Positions 9,152 through 18,442 are shown, numbered from the stretch's first letter. The stretch: 64,000 nt of DNA from an uncultured Pelagibacteraceae bacterium (GCA_902579285.1 CACHGA010000001.1:124001-188000); one strand, 5' to 3'. Notes: a model not told the origin generated them from the letters alone. Translations and numbers: made by a program.

Positions 9152-10106
9152 ACTGCAAAAGATTAAAAATGATGCATCTTTTCGAGAGTTTTATAGATTG
9201 TATAAAGGAAAAAAAACCTCAGTTATTGTTACAGCATCTAAAGAAAAATTTAAAAACCTAATCGCCTACACTGCTGTAAACAAATTTTTAAGAGGAAATG
9301 CAATTCATACTCCAAAACTAATTAGCGAACATTTCAATGAAGGGATTATTGAGATAGAAGATTTTGGAAACAAAACTCTTTTAGATAATGTAAAAAAATC
9401 CAAAAACAAATTTATTTACTACAAAAAATGTATAGATGTAATATTAAAATTACAAAAAATAAAACCATTAAGAAAAATAAAAATAAGAAGAAATAAATAT
9501 TTAAAACTCAATTTATACAACCAAAGTAATTTACACAAAGAGTCAGATTTATTTTTTGATTGGTATCTTTCTGGAGTAATAGGTAATAAAAAATTAATAA
9601 AATACAAAAAAAAAATAAGAAACGAACTAAATAAGCTTTATAAAAAAATTTTTTTTAATAATAAATTTATTGTTCATAGAGATTTTCACGTATCAAATAT
9701 TATGCCAGTAAAAAATAAACTTGGTATTATTGATACTCAGGATGCTATAATAGGAAATCCCATGTATGACGTTGCATCTTTAATAGACGATGTAAGAACT
9801 AAAGTTCCTTTACAAACCAAAAAGAGAACTTTCCAATATTATTTAAAAAATTGCTCTATAAGAAAAGAACCAATGCACTTATTACAAAATGATTTTGACA
9901 TTCTGTCAGTTCAGAGAAATTTAAAAATTTTGGGTATTTTCTATAGACTTTATAAAAGGGACAAAAAACCTCAGTATTTAAAATATTTACCTTATACCTG
10001 GAAATTAATTGAATTAAGAATGAATAATAAAATTTTTAAAAATTTGAGGATTCTACTTTTGAAAGTAATAAATACAAAAATGCGAAATAAAAAAAAATTT
10101 AAATGA
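9141..10106 (+). CDS. Phosphotransferase, AmgK-like (cell-wall sugar kinase)
   Basis: Aminoglycoside-phosphotransferase-fold kinase of 321 residues. The catalytic loop IVHRDFHVSNIM (about residues 176-187, with the expected His, Asp and Asn) and the metal-binding Asp in LGIIDTQDAIIGNP are intact. Wedged between tsaE and a MurU-like nucleotidyltransferase with overlaps on both sides, it best fits AmgK, the anomeric kinase for N-acetylmuramate/N-acetylglucosamine in peptidoglycan recycling. The AmgK role is inferred from context; other small-molecule kinases share the fold. The protein is exceptionally Lys-rich. Confidence 0.75.
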   Translation: MQYKLQKIKNDASFREFYRLYKGKKTSVIVTASKEKFKNLIAYTAVNKFLRGNAIHTPKLISEHFNEGIIEIEDFGNKTLLDNVKKSKNKFIYYKKCIDVILKLQKIKPLRKIKIRRNKYLKLNLYNQSNLHKESDLFFDWYLSGVIGNKKLIKYKKKIRNELNKLYKKIFFNNKFIVHRDFHVSNIMPVKNKLGIIDTQDAIIGNPMYDVASLIDDVRTKVPLQTKKRTFQYYLKNCSIRKEPMHLLQNDFDILSVQRNLKILGIFYRLYKRDKKPQYLKYLPYTWKLIELRMNNKIFKNLRILLLKVINTKMRNKKKFK

Positions 10107-10798
10107 AAATAAAAAAAGCAATAATATTAGGAGCTGGTTTTGGAAAAAGAATGCACCCAATTACCAAAAAAATACCTAAACCTTTAGTTAAAATTAACAA
10201 CATAACTTTACTTGAAAATAGTATTAATTTTCTTAAATCGATCGGTGTTAACCATATTGTAATTAATACACACTTTAGGCATAAACAAATATCTGATTTT
10301 ATTGGAAAAAAAAAGTTTTCTTCCAAAATTGATTTAGTCATAGAAAAAAGAAAAATACTAAATACAGGGGGAGGAATCTTAAATGCCTCAAAAAAATTCA
10401 AAAAACAAATATTTTTTGTTTTAAATCCAGATACACTATGGAGAAAAGGATATAAAAATGAATTTAGAAAACTTGAAAAAGTCTATAAAAAAAATAAAAA
10501 ACCAATAATGCTTTTAGTATCAAAAAGTAAGAGCTATGACAAATCGTTTAAAGGTGATTTTAATTTAAATTCTAATAATGAAATTTCAAGACAAAAAAAT
10601 AATAAATTTATTTTTACTGGAGCTCAAATTATTAGCAGATCGGTTTTCAAAAATAAAAAAATCAAACCTTTTTCGATGAATATTGTTTGGAATGATTTAA
10701 TAAAAAATAAGTATTTAATTGGTATTAAAAGCAGCCAAAAGTTTTTTCATATAAATAATTATAAAATATATAAAAAATTATACAAAAAAAAATTATAA
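10103..10798 (+). CDS. Nucleotidyltransferase, MurU-like
   Basis: Sugar-1-phosphate nucleotidyltransferase of 231 residues. The N-terminal signature LGAGFGKRMHPITKKIPKPL (about residues 8-27) is the nucleotide-binding loop, followed by LNTGGGILNA and the metal-binding LNPDTLW. Overlap of 4 bases (ATGA) with the upstream kinase argues for coupled expression. In the AmgK-MurU recycling route this enzyme makes UDP-MurNAc from MurNAc-1-phosphate; that role is inferred from the pairing, and a different sugar phosphate cannot be excluded. Confidence 0.75.
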   Translation: MKIKKAIILGAGFGKRMHPITKKIPKPLVKINNITLLENSINFLKSIGVNHIVINTHFRHKQISDFIGKKKFSSKIDLVIEKRKILNTGGGILNASKKFKKQIFFVLNPDTLWRKGYKNEFRKLEKVYKKNKKPIMLLVSKSKSYDKSFKGDFNLNSNNEISRQKNNKFIFTGAQIISRSVFKNKKIKPFSMNIVWNDLIKNKYLIGIKSSQKFFHINNYKIYKKLYKKKL

Positions 10799-11506
10799 AT
10801 TAGATATTATTTTTTTCTCTCTGGATTTGTCTAAATATTTTGCAGATAAGACTTTTAAAGAACTATCAAAGTCTATTAGCAGAGGATTTCCCGTTGGTAT
10901 CTCAAACAAATTAATACTTTTATCTGAAATGTTAAAAATTTTTTTCCCCAAAGCTCTAATAGTATTGCCATGGGCTGAAAGAATAATATTTTTATTTTCT
11001 TTTAAATGTTTCTCAATGTTTTTTTCAAAATATGGGATTACACGATTATAAGTATTCTTTAATGACTCAGTATCAGGAACTTTTTCTAAATTTTTATACA
11101 ATGGATCTTTTTGTGAATTAAAATCAGAATTTTTATCAAGTTTAGGAGGAGGAATATCCCAAGATCTTCTATATTCATTAAATTTATTTTCACCTAATTT
11201 TTTCTTGGTTTCTTCTTTATTTAAGCCAGTTAAAGCTCCATAGTGTCTCTCGTTAAGTTCCCAAGCTTTAGTATATTTGTAATTTTTTTCTAGAATTTTT
11301 ATTACCACCTTAAGAGTATTTATTGCTCTTTTAAGATAAGAGGTAAAACACATATCAAAATCTATATTTAATTCTTTTAACAATTTTCCGGATTTCTCTG
11401 CTTCCCGTACACCCCTTTCTGAAAGATCTACATCAACCCAGCCAGTGAAACGATTTTCTGCATTCCAGGTACTTTGTCCGTGTCTAATTGCTATGAGTTT
11501 TCCCAT
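10793..11506 (-). CDS. gpmA: 2,3-bisphosphoglycerate-dependent phosphoglycerate mutase
   Basis: Glycolytic/gluconeogenic enzyme interconverting 3- and 2-phosphoglycerate through a phosphohistidine. The 237-residue protein starts with the RHGQSTWN motif (catalytic H9), then RFTGWVDVDLSERG, WELNERHYGALTGLNK and the second catalytic His in ILSAHGNTIRAL. These are the landmarks of cofactor-dependent GpmA rather than of general histidine phosphatases. It converges on the MurU-like gene with a 6-base overlap and is divergent from cutA across 35 bases. Confidence 0.94.
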   Translation of the reverse strand: MGKLIAIRHGQSTWNAENRFTGWVDVDLSERGVREAEKSGKLLKELNIDFDMCFTSYLKRAINTLKVVIKILEKNYKYTKAWELNERHYGALTGLNKEETKKKLGENKFNEYRRSWDIPPPKLDKNSDFNSQKDPLYKNLEKVPDTESLKNTYNRVIPYFEKNIEKHLKENKNIILSAHGNTIRALGKKIFNISDKSINLFEIPTGNPLLIDFDSSLKVLSAKYLDKSREKKIISNL

Positions 11507-11541
11507 TGAATATAATGTACCTATTATATTAAATTATTTGT

Positions 11542-11856
11542 ATGAAAGGTATAAAATTCTTTTACATTACTTGCCCAAAGAAAAAAGAGGCTCATAAAAT
11601 AGCTGGATATCTTGTAAAAAATAAATTAGTTGCTTGTGCTAATATTATTCACAATGTTGACTCGGTATTTACTTGGAAAGGAAAAGTTACGAAGGCAAAA
11701 GAAATTCTTATTGTTGGTAAAACTATGAATAAAAATGTACAAAAAATAATTAAAAGTGTAAAAAAACTTCATAGTTATGAAGTTCCATGCGTTATTTTTT
11801 TTGATATTAAAAATGGAAATACAGATTTCTTAAAATGGATTATAAAATCCGTATAA
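11542..11856 (+). CDS. cutA: CutA family protein
   Basis: Small trimeric PII-like protein of 104 residues, the usual CutA length. Family landmarks are visible: the N-terminal YITCPKKKEAHKIAGYL, LVACANI, the FTWKGKV strand and the SYEVPCVIFFDI segment. The family was linked to divalent-cation (copper) tolerance, but its biochemical role remains uncertain. It overlaps the next gene by 22 bases and begins a tightly packed plus-strand run of five genes. Confidence 0.9.
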   Translation: MKGIKFFYITCPKKKEAHKIAGYLVKNKLVACANIIHNVDSVFTWKGKVTKAKEILIVGKTMNKNVQKIIKSVKKLHSYEVPCVIFFDIKNGNTDFLKWIIKSV

Positions 11857-12233
11857 TTCGTTATTTGTATTATTTTTCTCTTTTAGGGCTATTAATTTTA
11901 TACCTTTTCCCAGGAAGTCTAATTGGCTATTTTCTTTATGGCGATTTAGGAAGACAACCAGACCTTATTCCAAATCCATTAGGTTCATCAATTAATCATG
12001 CTTTGGCATTTTTTTACTTAACAATATTAGGTTTAATAAGTTATTTAAATGAAACAAGTTTTACAAAAGTCTTAATTTTTCTTATTGCATTATCATTATT
12101 TTCAGAATTATCACATCTAGTAATTCCCAATAGGTCGTTCCAATATTTAGATATTTTTGGAAATTTGCTTGGAACATTAGTGGCTATTGTTATAATATTT
12201 TTATATAAAAAGTTTATATATGGAAAAATTTGA
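11835..12233 (+). CDS. VanZ-like integral membrane protein
   Basis: Membrane protein of 132 residues with about four hydrophobic helices (roughly 10-27, 55-72, 78-95 and 107-126). The arrangement, with INHALAFFYLTILGL in the second helix and a charged loop before the last one (VIPNRSFQYLDIFGNLLGT), fits the VanZ-like family. Its function in Gram-negatives is unknown; there is no sign of glycopeptide resistance genes. It overlaps cutA by 22 bases and the ATPase inhibitor gene by 14. Confidence 0.7.
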   Translation: MDYKIRIIRYLYYFSLLGLLILYLFPGSLIGYFLYGDLGRQPDLIPNPLGSSINHALAFFYLTILGLISYLNETSFTKVLIFLIALSLFSELSHLVIPNRSFQYLDIFGNLLGTLVAIVIIFLYKKFIYGKI

Positions 12234-12528
12234 CGAAAGAAAAAAATCCTTTGAGAAAAAGTTTGCTCATGATGAAGAATTAAAATTTAAAGTTGCCTCA
12301 AGAAGAAATAAATACCTTGGTCAATGGGCGTCTCAAAAACTCGGTTATGATGAGAATAAGGAAAAAGAATATATTCAATCAGTTATCAAAGCAGATTTTC
12401 AAGAGGCAGGCGACGAGGATGTTTTTAGAAAAATAAAAGCAGATTTAAAAGATCATAGTATTTCAGATGAAGATATAAGAAACAAAATGAAAGAACTTGA
12501 TGAAAAAGCTAAGTCTGATTTTATTTAG
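12220..12528 (+). CDS. F1-ATPase inhibitor zeta subunit (DUF1476)
   Basis: Small soluble protein of 102 residues matching the DUF1476 family, whose characterised members in Paracoccus are the zeta subunit that binds F1-ATPase and blocks wasteful ATP hydrolysis. Visible landmarks are the N-terminal FDERKKSFEKKFAHDEEL, the ARRNKxxGxWA-like segment RRNKYLGQWASQKLG and a charged four-helix body. The family is largely restricted to alphaproteobacteria, supporting the taxonomic placement. It is coupled to neighbours by overlaps (14 bases upstream, 29 downstream). Confidence 0.88.
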   Translation: MEKFDERKKSFEKKFAHDEELKFKVASRRNKYLGQWASQKLGYDENKEKEYIQSVIKADFQEAGDEDVFRKIKADLKDHSISDEDIRNKMKELDEKAKSDFI

Positions 12529-13021
12529 CATATCAATTTTATTTTCGTTTCAGAAACCACTTTTTTCACAAGATAATTTAATACATGGAATACCAATAGT
12601 TCTTGACGGCGATACTATCAAAATAAATAATAAAAAAATCAGATTTTCTGGAATAGATACGCCTGAGAGTTATTATCGTGGAAAAAAACAAGCGTGTTAT
12701 TTAAACGAAAAAAAAATCTTCTGTGGAGACATTGCAAAAAAAAAGCTTAAGGAAAAAATAAAAAACAACCCAGTATTTTGTAAAACAGAAAAAAATAAAG
12801 ATTTTTTTAAAAGACTTCTAGGTGAATGTTTTATTGATGGAGAAAGTTTATCAAAATTTATGGTGAGAAATGGTTATGCTTTTGATTTCAAAAAATACTC
12901 CAAAAATAAATATGCCAAAGACGAAAAATACGCTAAAGATAATAAATTAGGTTTCTGGACAATGAACTTTGAATATCCTTGGGTATGGAGAGATAAAGTT
13001 AGATCAAATATAATCAAATAG
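12500..13021 (+). CDS. Secreted thermonuclease-like (SNase) protein
   Basis: Exported nuclease-fold protein of 173 residues with an N-terminal signal peptide (about 1-22, ending near LFSQ). The SNase domain shows the calcium/active-site segment VLDGDTIKINNKKIRFSGIDTPE cut here into its key residues: two Asp of DGDT, Arg of IRFSG and Glu of DTPES; the second Arg is in FFKRLLGEC. Four Cys suggest disulfides in the periplasm. It could degrade environmental DNA/RNA for phosphate and nucleosides; that is inference. I chose the ATG at 12500 rather than the TTG just before it. Confidence 0.82.
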   Translation: MKKLSLILFSISILFSFQKPLFSQDNLIHGIPIVLDGDTIKINNKKIRFSGIDTPESYYRGKKQACYLNEKKIFCGDIAKKKLKEKIKNNPVFCKTEKNKDFFKRLLGECFIDGESLSKFMVRNGYAFDFKKYSKNKYAKDEKYAKDNKLGFWTMNFEYPWVWRDKVRSNIIK

Positions 13022-13620
13022 TGATTCGAAAAACAAATTTTTTTTTATTAATTTTATTATTCTTTCTTGCTGCTTGTTCGTCCGTTCCAAAAAACACAAA
13101 AAATAGTTGTGCTATTTTTGAAGATCGGTACTTGTGGTATAAGCACACAAAGAAAGTCGAGGAGAAATGGGGTGTTCCAGTTTATATTCAGCTAGCATTT
13201 GTAAAAAAAGAAAGCGATTTTAATTGGTTAGCTAAACCTCCGCGTCATAAATTATTTAAAGTTATCCCATATAAGCGCAAATCAAGTTCTTTTGGTTACT
13301 CACAAGCAATAAAAGGAACTTGGGAACAATATAAAAAAGAAACTGGAAATAAATACGCTACAAGAGCTAGATTTAAAGACTCTGTTGATTTTATTGGGTG
13401 GTACGTAAATAAAACGCACAAGTTGTTAAAAATACCTAAGAATGATGCCTATAGACAATACTTGGCTTATTACAAAGGGTGGGGTGATTATAAAAATTAC
13501 TCCAAAGATCAAAAAGCCATTATCTATGCTAAATCAACTAAAGATATTGCTTCAAAATATCGAAAACAACTTACAATGTGCAGAGATCAACTTAATAGAA
13601 AAAAATATATTATTTACTAA
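13021..13620 (+). CDS. Lipoprotein with transglycosylase SLT fold
   Basis: Predicted outer-membrane lipoprotein of 199 residues: signal peptide with lipobox LAAC at residues 16-19, then a lysozyme-like domain. The catalytic-type Glu is in AFVKKESDFNWLAKPPR, followed by SSSFGYSQAIKGTWEQY and a LAYYKGWGDY motif, typical of a divergent soluble lytic transglycosylase family (SLT_4 type). It probably trims peptidoglycan. The start is GTG at 13021, overlapping the nuclease stop by one base; only this start keeps the complete lipoprotein signal. Confidence 0.8.
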   Translation: MIRKTNFFLLILLFFLAACSSVPKNTKNSCAIFEDRYLWYKHTKKVEEKWGVPVYIQLAFVKKESDFNWLAKPPRHKLFKVIPYKRKSSSFGYSQAIKGTWEQYKKETGNKYATRARFKDSVDFIGWYVNKTHKLLKIPKNDAYRQYLAYYKGWGDYKNYSKDQKAIIYAKSTKDIASKYRKQLTMCRDQLNRKKYIIY

Positions 13621-16600
13621 ATTCTTTGTTTAATTGAATATCTACTTCATCCATTCTTTTAGAATTTTTGCAAAGCAGTAAATAAAATACAGGTGTTGTA
13701 AACAAAGTAAGAAAAGTACTTATCAGCATTCCTCCAAATATCGTACAGCCTACTGCCAATCTTATTCCCTCTCCAGCTCCTGGACCAATATTACCCACAA
13801 TTAATGGAACCATAGCTATAAGCGTAGATAAACTCGTCATCATAATTGGTCTAAATCTTCTCTTACACGACTCAACAATAGCAGCTTCAACACTTTTACC
13901 TTTAACTCTTAATTGATTTGCCCAATCAACAATTAAAATACTATTTTTTGTAGCAATACCGATTAATACAATTAAAGCTATCTGAGAAAAAATATTTATT
14001 GTACTTCCAAATAATAAAATAAATATAAGTCCACCTAAAGCAGCAAGTGGCACAGTCAACATCACTACAAAAGGTTGCCTCCAAGCGTTAAAAGTACCAG
14101 CCATTACAAGATAAGCACTTACTAATGCTAAACCAAAAATTATTAATAATTCACTCGAAGCTTCTTTTAGATCTAAAGATTTCCCTTTATAAAAAATTCC
14201 AGCTGTTGGAGCTTGTTCATCTATGGTTTTTTCAATAAAGTTCAATGCTTCATTTAGGGTATAGCCTCCTACTAACCTAGCAGTTAAAGTAACTGATTTT
14301 GATCTTTGGTATCTAGTCAATATTTTTGGTGATCCTCTTTCTTCAAAACTTACAACGTTTGCAAGCGAAATTAGTTTGCCTGTCGTTTCTGAACGTACAA
14401 AAATTTTACTTAAGGTCTCGGTATTTCTTCTATCTTTAATATCAGCTTGTAAAATTATTGGGTATTCTTTCCCAGATTCATTTAAAGTTGTAACACTTTT
14501 ACCTGAAAATAAAGTTTCAATAGATTTTCCAATTGATTGATTAGAGAGCCCAAGATCTTTTGCTTTATTTTCATCTATTACGAGTTTAACCTCTGGTTTA
14601 TTTTTTGTATAATCAGATGTTATGTCAGCTAGTCCTCTATTTTTTCTAAGCTCTTTCATTACATTATTTTGCCATTTATAAAGAGTTTCGTATGAGGATC
14701 CTGTCATTGTGACAACAACTGGCTTTTGGTAATTGCTCACTCGAACTGAATTTGGTGTTAAAGGAAAAGCCATAGTTCCTGGTACAGTAACAATTTTTCC
14801 TATGGCTTTTCTAACAATTGTTTGTGCAGAATCTTTTCTATCTTTCCAATTATCCAGTAAAGCAATGATAATAAAACTATTATAAGACTGTGCAGATCTA
14901 CCAAAACCTGGAACTCTCATTATTAATTTTTGATAAGGTTCTTTTTCATCCTGTAACAAAGGTATTAGCCTTCTTTCTACTTTTTCAGCTTTATCGACCG
15001 TATATTCAAATGATGATGACTCGTCAGTTTTTCCGAAAACTAAATAAACACCTCTATCAGGATTTTTTTCTAATAATGTTTTGGGAGTGAAACTAAAAAG
15101 AAATCCCGCTAAAGCAACAACAAAAATCATAAACCAAACAATGGTTTTTGGTTTTCTAATCCAATAATTCAAGGTATCTGAGTAGAATTCTTCAAAAGAT
15201 TTAAATATTTTTTCAAATCGAGTAACGATTTTTGATTGAGATTTTTTTTTGTTAAGTAGCTTTGAACCCAACATCGGTGCAATAGATAGAGCGGTAAATG
15301 TACTTATGACAATTGTAATAGAGAGAGTTATTGCCATCTCTCTAAATAAAGTCCCACTTATTCCGCCAATAAATAGCAGAGGAGCAAAAGTTGCTAGCAA
15401 TATTATGCTAGTTGATAAAATAGCAAATATAACATTCTTCGATCCATTTGCGGCAGCAGCCAGTGGAGTATCTCCTTGTTCTACTCTATGGTAAATTGAC
15501 TCTGTCATAACTACACTGTCATCAGTTACAATTGCTACACTTAAGATAATAGCCAGAAGAGTAAATACATTTATTGTCAGTCCAAAAATCCACAAACCAA
15601 GACATGCTCCAATTAAACTAACAGGTAGCGTGACAGCTGGTACAATAGTAGCTCTTACATTTCCTAAAAAGAGATAAATAATTCCTACAACTAATAATAA
15701 AGCTAAAATTATTGATTGATAGCACATTTGTATAGCTTCTTTGATATAGGTTGCTCTATCGAAACTCACAGATAATTTAAGACCTTTAGGTAATGTTCTT
15801 CTTACCTCTAAAATTTTTTTTCTTATATTATTTGATAGCGTTACAGTGCTTTCATTTGTTCGAGCATAAATTCCAATGCCAACTGTATTTTCATTCAATA
15901 CATCGGGACTTTGAGCCTTAAAAAGAGTCTTTTCAGATATAGGACCATATTTAACTTCACCTAAATCGCCTAAAGTTATCGTCTTTCCTTTTATTTTTTT
16001 TATAGGAAGTTTTTTAATTGATTTAATATTGGTATAAGTTTTTCCTAGATCAAGAGTTAAATCAACGTTATTAGCTTCAATAGTGCCTGCTGGTACTGCA
16101 ATATTATTTTTTCTTATTGAGCTTTCAACTTCTCTAACATCCAAATCATTTGCTATAAGTTTTACTGGGTTTAAATAAACTCTTACAGCTTTTTCGTTTA
16201 TTCCTCCAACAATTACTCTTCCAGTACCTGGAACTGAACTGAATGCGTCTACTAAGTTACGTTTTACATAATCACCTATATCTAACGAGTTCCATGAAGT
16301 ACTACTAACTGAGAGCCACATACTAGTTGAAAATCCAGCTGAAGCTTTCCTTACCTCTGGAGCTTTACTATCTTCAGGTAAATTATCTATGATTCTTGCA
16401 ATTCGCTCTCTTATATCGTTAGCAGCATCATCAATGTCTATACTGGTAAAAAATTCTATTTTAATTGTACTTCTTCCAATTTCGGATATCGTATCAATTG
16501 ATCTGATACCCTCTGCTCCCCCAACTGCTAATTCAATTGGTTCAGATATCTCTGAAGCAATTATAGACGGACTTGCACCCGTATATTTTGTTGATATTAC

Positions 16601-16741
16601 AACTTCAGGAGGCTGAAGATTTTTTGGAAGTTCTCTGGTGCTTATTTCAAAGAAAGTGTAGAGACCAAAAACAACTAATAAAAGTGAGAATACAGAACTT
16701 AAAACCGGCCTTTTAATATTAAGCAAACAAAAATTGTGCAT
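13610..16741 (-). CDS. RND efflux transporter permease, HAE1 family
   Basis: Inner-membrane proton antiporter of 1043 residues, the size and two-fold layout of AcrB-type pumps: TM1 at about 10-30, a large periplasmic domain, TM2-6, a second periplasmic domain and TM8-12. The proton-relay acidic pair is present in TM4 (AIVTDDSVVMTE) and the TM10 Lys in IATKNSILIVDWAN, so it should be functional. It follows its membrane-fusion partner by one base. No outer-membrane channel gene is adjacent. Substrate cannot be predicted; the sequence resembles the multidrug (HAE1) rather than the heavy-metal class. Confidence 0.9.
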   Translation of the reverse strand: MHNFCLLNIKRPVLSSVFSLLLVVFGLYTFFEISTRELPKNLQPPEVVISTKYTGASPSIIASEISEPIELAVGGAEGIRSIDTISEIGRSTIKIEFFTSIDIDDAANDIRERIARIIDNLPEDSKAPEVRKASAGFSTSMWLSVSSTSWNSLDIGDYVKRNLVDAFSSVPGTGRVIVGGINEKAVRVYLNPVKLIANDLDVREVESSIRKNNIAVPAGTIEANNVDLTLDLGKTYTNIKSIKKLPIKKIKGKTITLGDLGEVKYGPISEKTLFKAQSPDVLNENTVGIGIYARTNESTVTLSNNIRKKILEVRRTLPKGLKLSVSFDRATYIKEAIQMCYQSIILALLLVVGIIYLFLGNVRATIVPAVTLPVSLIGACLGLWIFGLTINVFTLLAIILSVAIVTDDSVVMTESIYHRVEQGDTPLAAAANGSKNVIFAILSTSIILLATFAPLLFIGGISGTLFREMAITLSITIVISTFTALSIAPMLGSKLLNKKKSQSKIVTRFEKIFKSFEEFYSDTLNYWIRKPKTIVWFMIFVVALAGFLFSFTPKTLLEKNPDRGVYLVFGKTDESSSFEYTVDKAEKVERRLIPLLQDEKEPYQKLIMRVPGFGRSAQSYNSFIIIALLDNWKDRKDSAQTIVRKAIGKIVTVPGTMAFPLTPNSVRVSNYQKPVVVTMTGSSYETLYKWQNNVMKELRKNRGLADITSDYTKNKPEVKLVIDENKAKDLGLSNQSIGKSIETLFSGKSVTTLNESGKEYPIILQADIKDRRNTETLSKIFVRSETTGKLISLANVVSFEERGSPKILTRYQRSKSVTLTARLVGGYTLNEALNFIEKTIDEQAPTAGIFYKGKSLDLKEASSELLIIFGLALVSAYLVMAGTFNAWRQPFVVMLTVPLAALGGLIFILLFGSTINIFSQIALIVLIGIATKNSILIVDWANQLRVKGKSVEAAIVESCKRRFRPIMMTSLSTLIAMVPLIVGNIGPGAGEGIRLAVGCTIFGGMLISTFLTLFTTPVFYLLLCKNSKRMDEVDIQLNKEFSK

Positions 16742-16742
16742 A

Positions 16743-17606
16743 TTATTTTAGTATTGGTCTTACAACCATTCCGTCCGCTAGTCTTGCCAAACCTTCTTTT
16801 ACTATTTTGTCGTCTGTATTTAGGCCTTCAATAATTTCAAGGTTTCCATCTTTTCGAATTCCTGTAGTTACTTCTGTTTTTTGAATTTTATTATTTTCTA
16901 AAATTTTATAGACGAATTTTTTTTCGTCTTCAAAAATAATACTAGTATCAACTACTGAAATGGCTTCTTTTTCGTCATAAAGAAGCTCAATATCAAGTAA
17001 AGATCCAGGTAAAATTTCAAGGTCTTTATTGTTGATCTGTGCTCTGGCTAATATACTTCTAGTTTGTGCATCAACCCTTGAAGTACGAGAAACAATAACA
17101 CCATTATACAATTTATCTTTATATGCTAAAAATTTTGCATTGACTCTTAATCCTTTTTTTAATTTAGCAGCAAAAATCTCAGGAATTTGTAAATCGCATA
17201 ATATCTTTTTAGAGTCATCAAGCGTAAGCATTATTGAGTCCGTTCCCAATATTGATGAACTTATGCCTCGTGTACCAACAGTGCCTGAAAAAGGTGCAAT
17301 AATATTTTTATCTTGTAGTTTTGCAATTATATCTCCTTTTTTTGCAGCTTTAAATTTTAATGGTTCTAATAATTCACTTTTTTTAATCTTAAAAGAAGTT
17401 GTTTTGCTGCTCAAAGCAGTACAATAACTTTCAATTGTTTTACTAAATTCTTTTACTTGAACTATTTCAACCACTACTCCTGGCGGTGGTCTTTTTCCAA
17501 ATTTCTTTTTAAAGTAAACACCCATAGCTGTTCTACCTCCTATTACGGTAGCAACTACTATGAAGAATATTAAAATTCCAATTGTAACTTTCTTAGATCT
17601 TTTCAT
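16743..17606 (-). CDS. RND membrane-fusion protein lacking the alpha-hairpin
   Basis: Periplasmic adaptor of 287 residues, N-terminally anchored (TM about 8-26). Beta-barrel and membrane-proximal parts are recognisable after about residue 115, and the lipoyl half-motifs are there, but the first half (AAKKGDIIAKL, about 88-98) runs almost directly into the second (IIAPFSGTVG, about 102-111). In ordinary adaptors a 50-100 residue coiled-coil hairpin that docks on TolC lies between these halves. The ATG at 17606 overlaps the upstream stop as ATGA and is preferred over a TTG at 17627. Confidence 0.82.
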   Translation of the reverse strand: MKRSKKVTIGILIFFIVVATVIGGRTAMGVYFKKKFGKRPPPGVVVEIVQVKEFSKTIESYCTALSSKTTSFKIKKSELLEPLKFKAAKKGDIIAKLQDKNIIAPFSGTVGTRGISSSILGTDSIMLTLDDSKKILCDLQIPEIFAAKLKKGLRVNAKFLAYKDKLYNGVIVSRTSRVDAQTRSILARAQINNKDLEILPGSLLDIELLYDEKEAISVVDTSIIFEDEKKFVYKILENNKIQKTEVTTGIRKDGNLEIIEGLNTDDKIVKEGLARLADGMVVRPILK

Positions 17607-18442
17607 ATTTTTCCATATTCCGACCAAGAGCCATCATAAACAACTGCACTTTTACCACTAATGATAGAATATGCCATACCTAAAACACACGCAGTCATAC
17701 CCGAACCGCATGTAAAAACAATTGGCTTAGTAATATCTATATTATTTTTAATGAAAATCTTGCTTAATTCGTCTTTGGATTTAAAAGTGTTTGTTTCAGC
17801 ATTTATACAATCTTTAAAAGGTAGATTTTTTGATCCAATAATGCAGCCTCTTCTGAGCCCAGTTCTTGGCTCATCAACTTTTCCTTCAAATCTTTCACGG
17901 CTTCTGGCATCAACAGTTTGAAACTGATTTTTATTAATGTTTTCATCAATTTGTTTTTTATTTTTTATCAAATCAATTTTTTCTTTTATTTTGTATTTAT
18001 TTTTAGGATTTAATTTATCAATATTACTAAATTTTCCTAAAACCTGATCTGTTTTATTATCTGTAGATCTATTTTCTGATAGCCATTTTTTCATTCCACC
18101 ATCTAAAACTGAAACTTTTTGATGACCAAAATATTTTAAAGCAAACCACAATCTACATGAACTATAAGTATCGCTATGATCATAAACAATTATATGATCA
18201 TCATTTTTAATTGCGAACGACCAAAGCATCCTTGTCCAATAATCTGAATTTGACATCATGTGTGGGTACGGCGAATCTTTATCCGAGTGTTCATCTACAT
18301 CCCAGAAAATAGCACCCTTAATATGTTTTTCTTCAAATTCTTTTTTGGCATTCCTTTTGGAAGTCGGCATATGCCAACTTGCATCAAATATTTTTACTTT
18401 ATTTAAATTTTGATCAAGCCAATCAGTAGATACTAAATTCAT
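17603..18442 (-). CDS. sseA: 3-mercaptopyruvate/thiosulfate sulfurtransferase
   Basis: Two-domain rhodanese of 279 residues. The N-terminal non-catalytic domain contains the typical HIPGAIFWDVDE-like stretch (HIKGAIFWDVDEHSDKDSPYPHM), and the C-terminal domain ends in the active-site loop CGSGMTA with its catalytic Cys at about residue 250. The CGSG(M/V)TA form indicates 3-mercaptopyruvate sulfurtransferase (SseA) rather than thiosulfate specificity. It is coupled by ATGA overlaps to msrA upstream and to the membrane-fusion gene downstream, although a joint function is not obvious. Confidence 0.9.
   Translation of the reverse strand: MNLVSTDWLDQNLNKVKIFDASWHMPTSKRNAKKEFEEKHIKGAIFWDVDEHSDKDSPYPHMMSNSDYWTRMLWSFAIKNDDHIIVYDHSDTYSSCRLWFALKYFGHQKVSVLDGGMKKWLSENRSTDNKTDQVLGKFSNIDKLNPKNKYKIKEKIDLIKNKKQIDENINKNQFQTVDARSRERFEGKVDEPRTGLRRGCIIGSKNLPFKDCINAETNTFKSKDELSKIFIKNNIDITKPIVFTCGSGMTACVLGMAYSIISGKSAVVYDGSWSEYGKI

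Noticed and set aside
9141-10798. Poly-A runs as frameshift or phase-variation signals
   Set aside because: Both proteins are read through intact and such A-runs are common over the whole AT-rich window as Lys codons.
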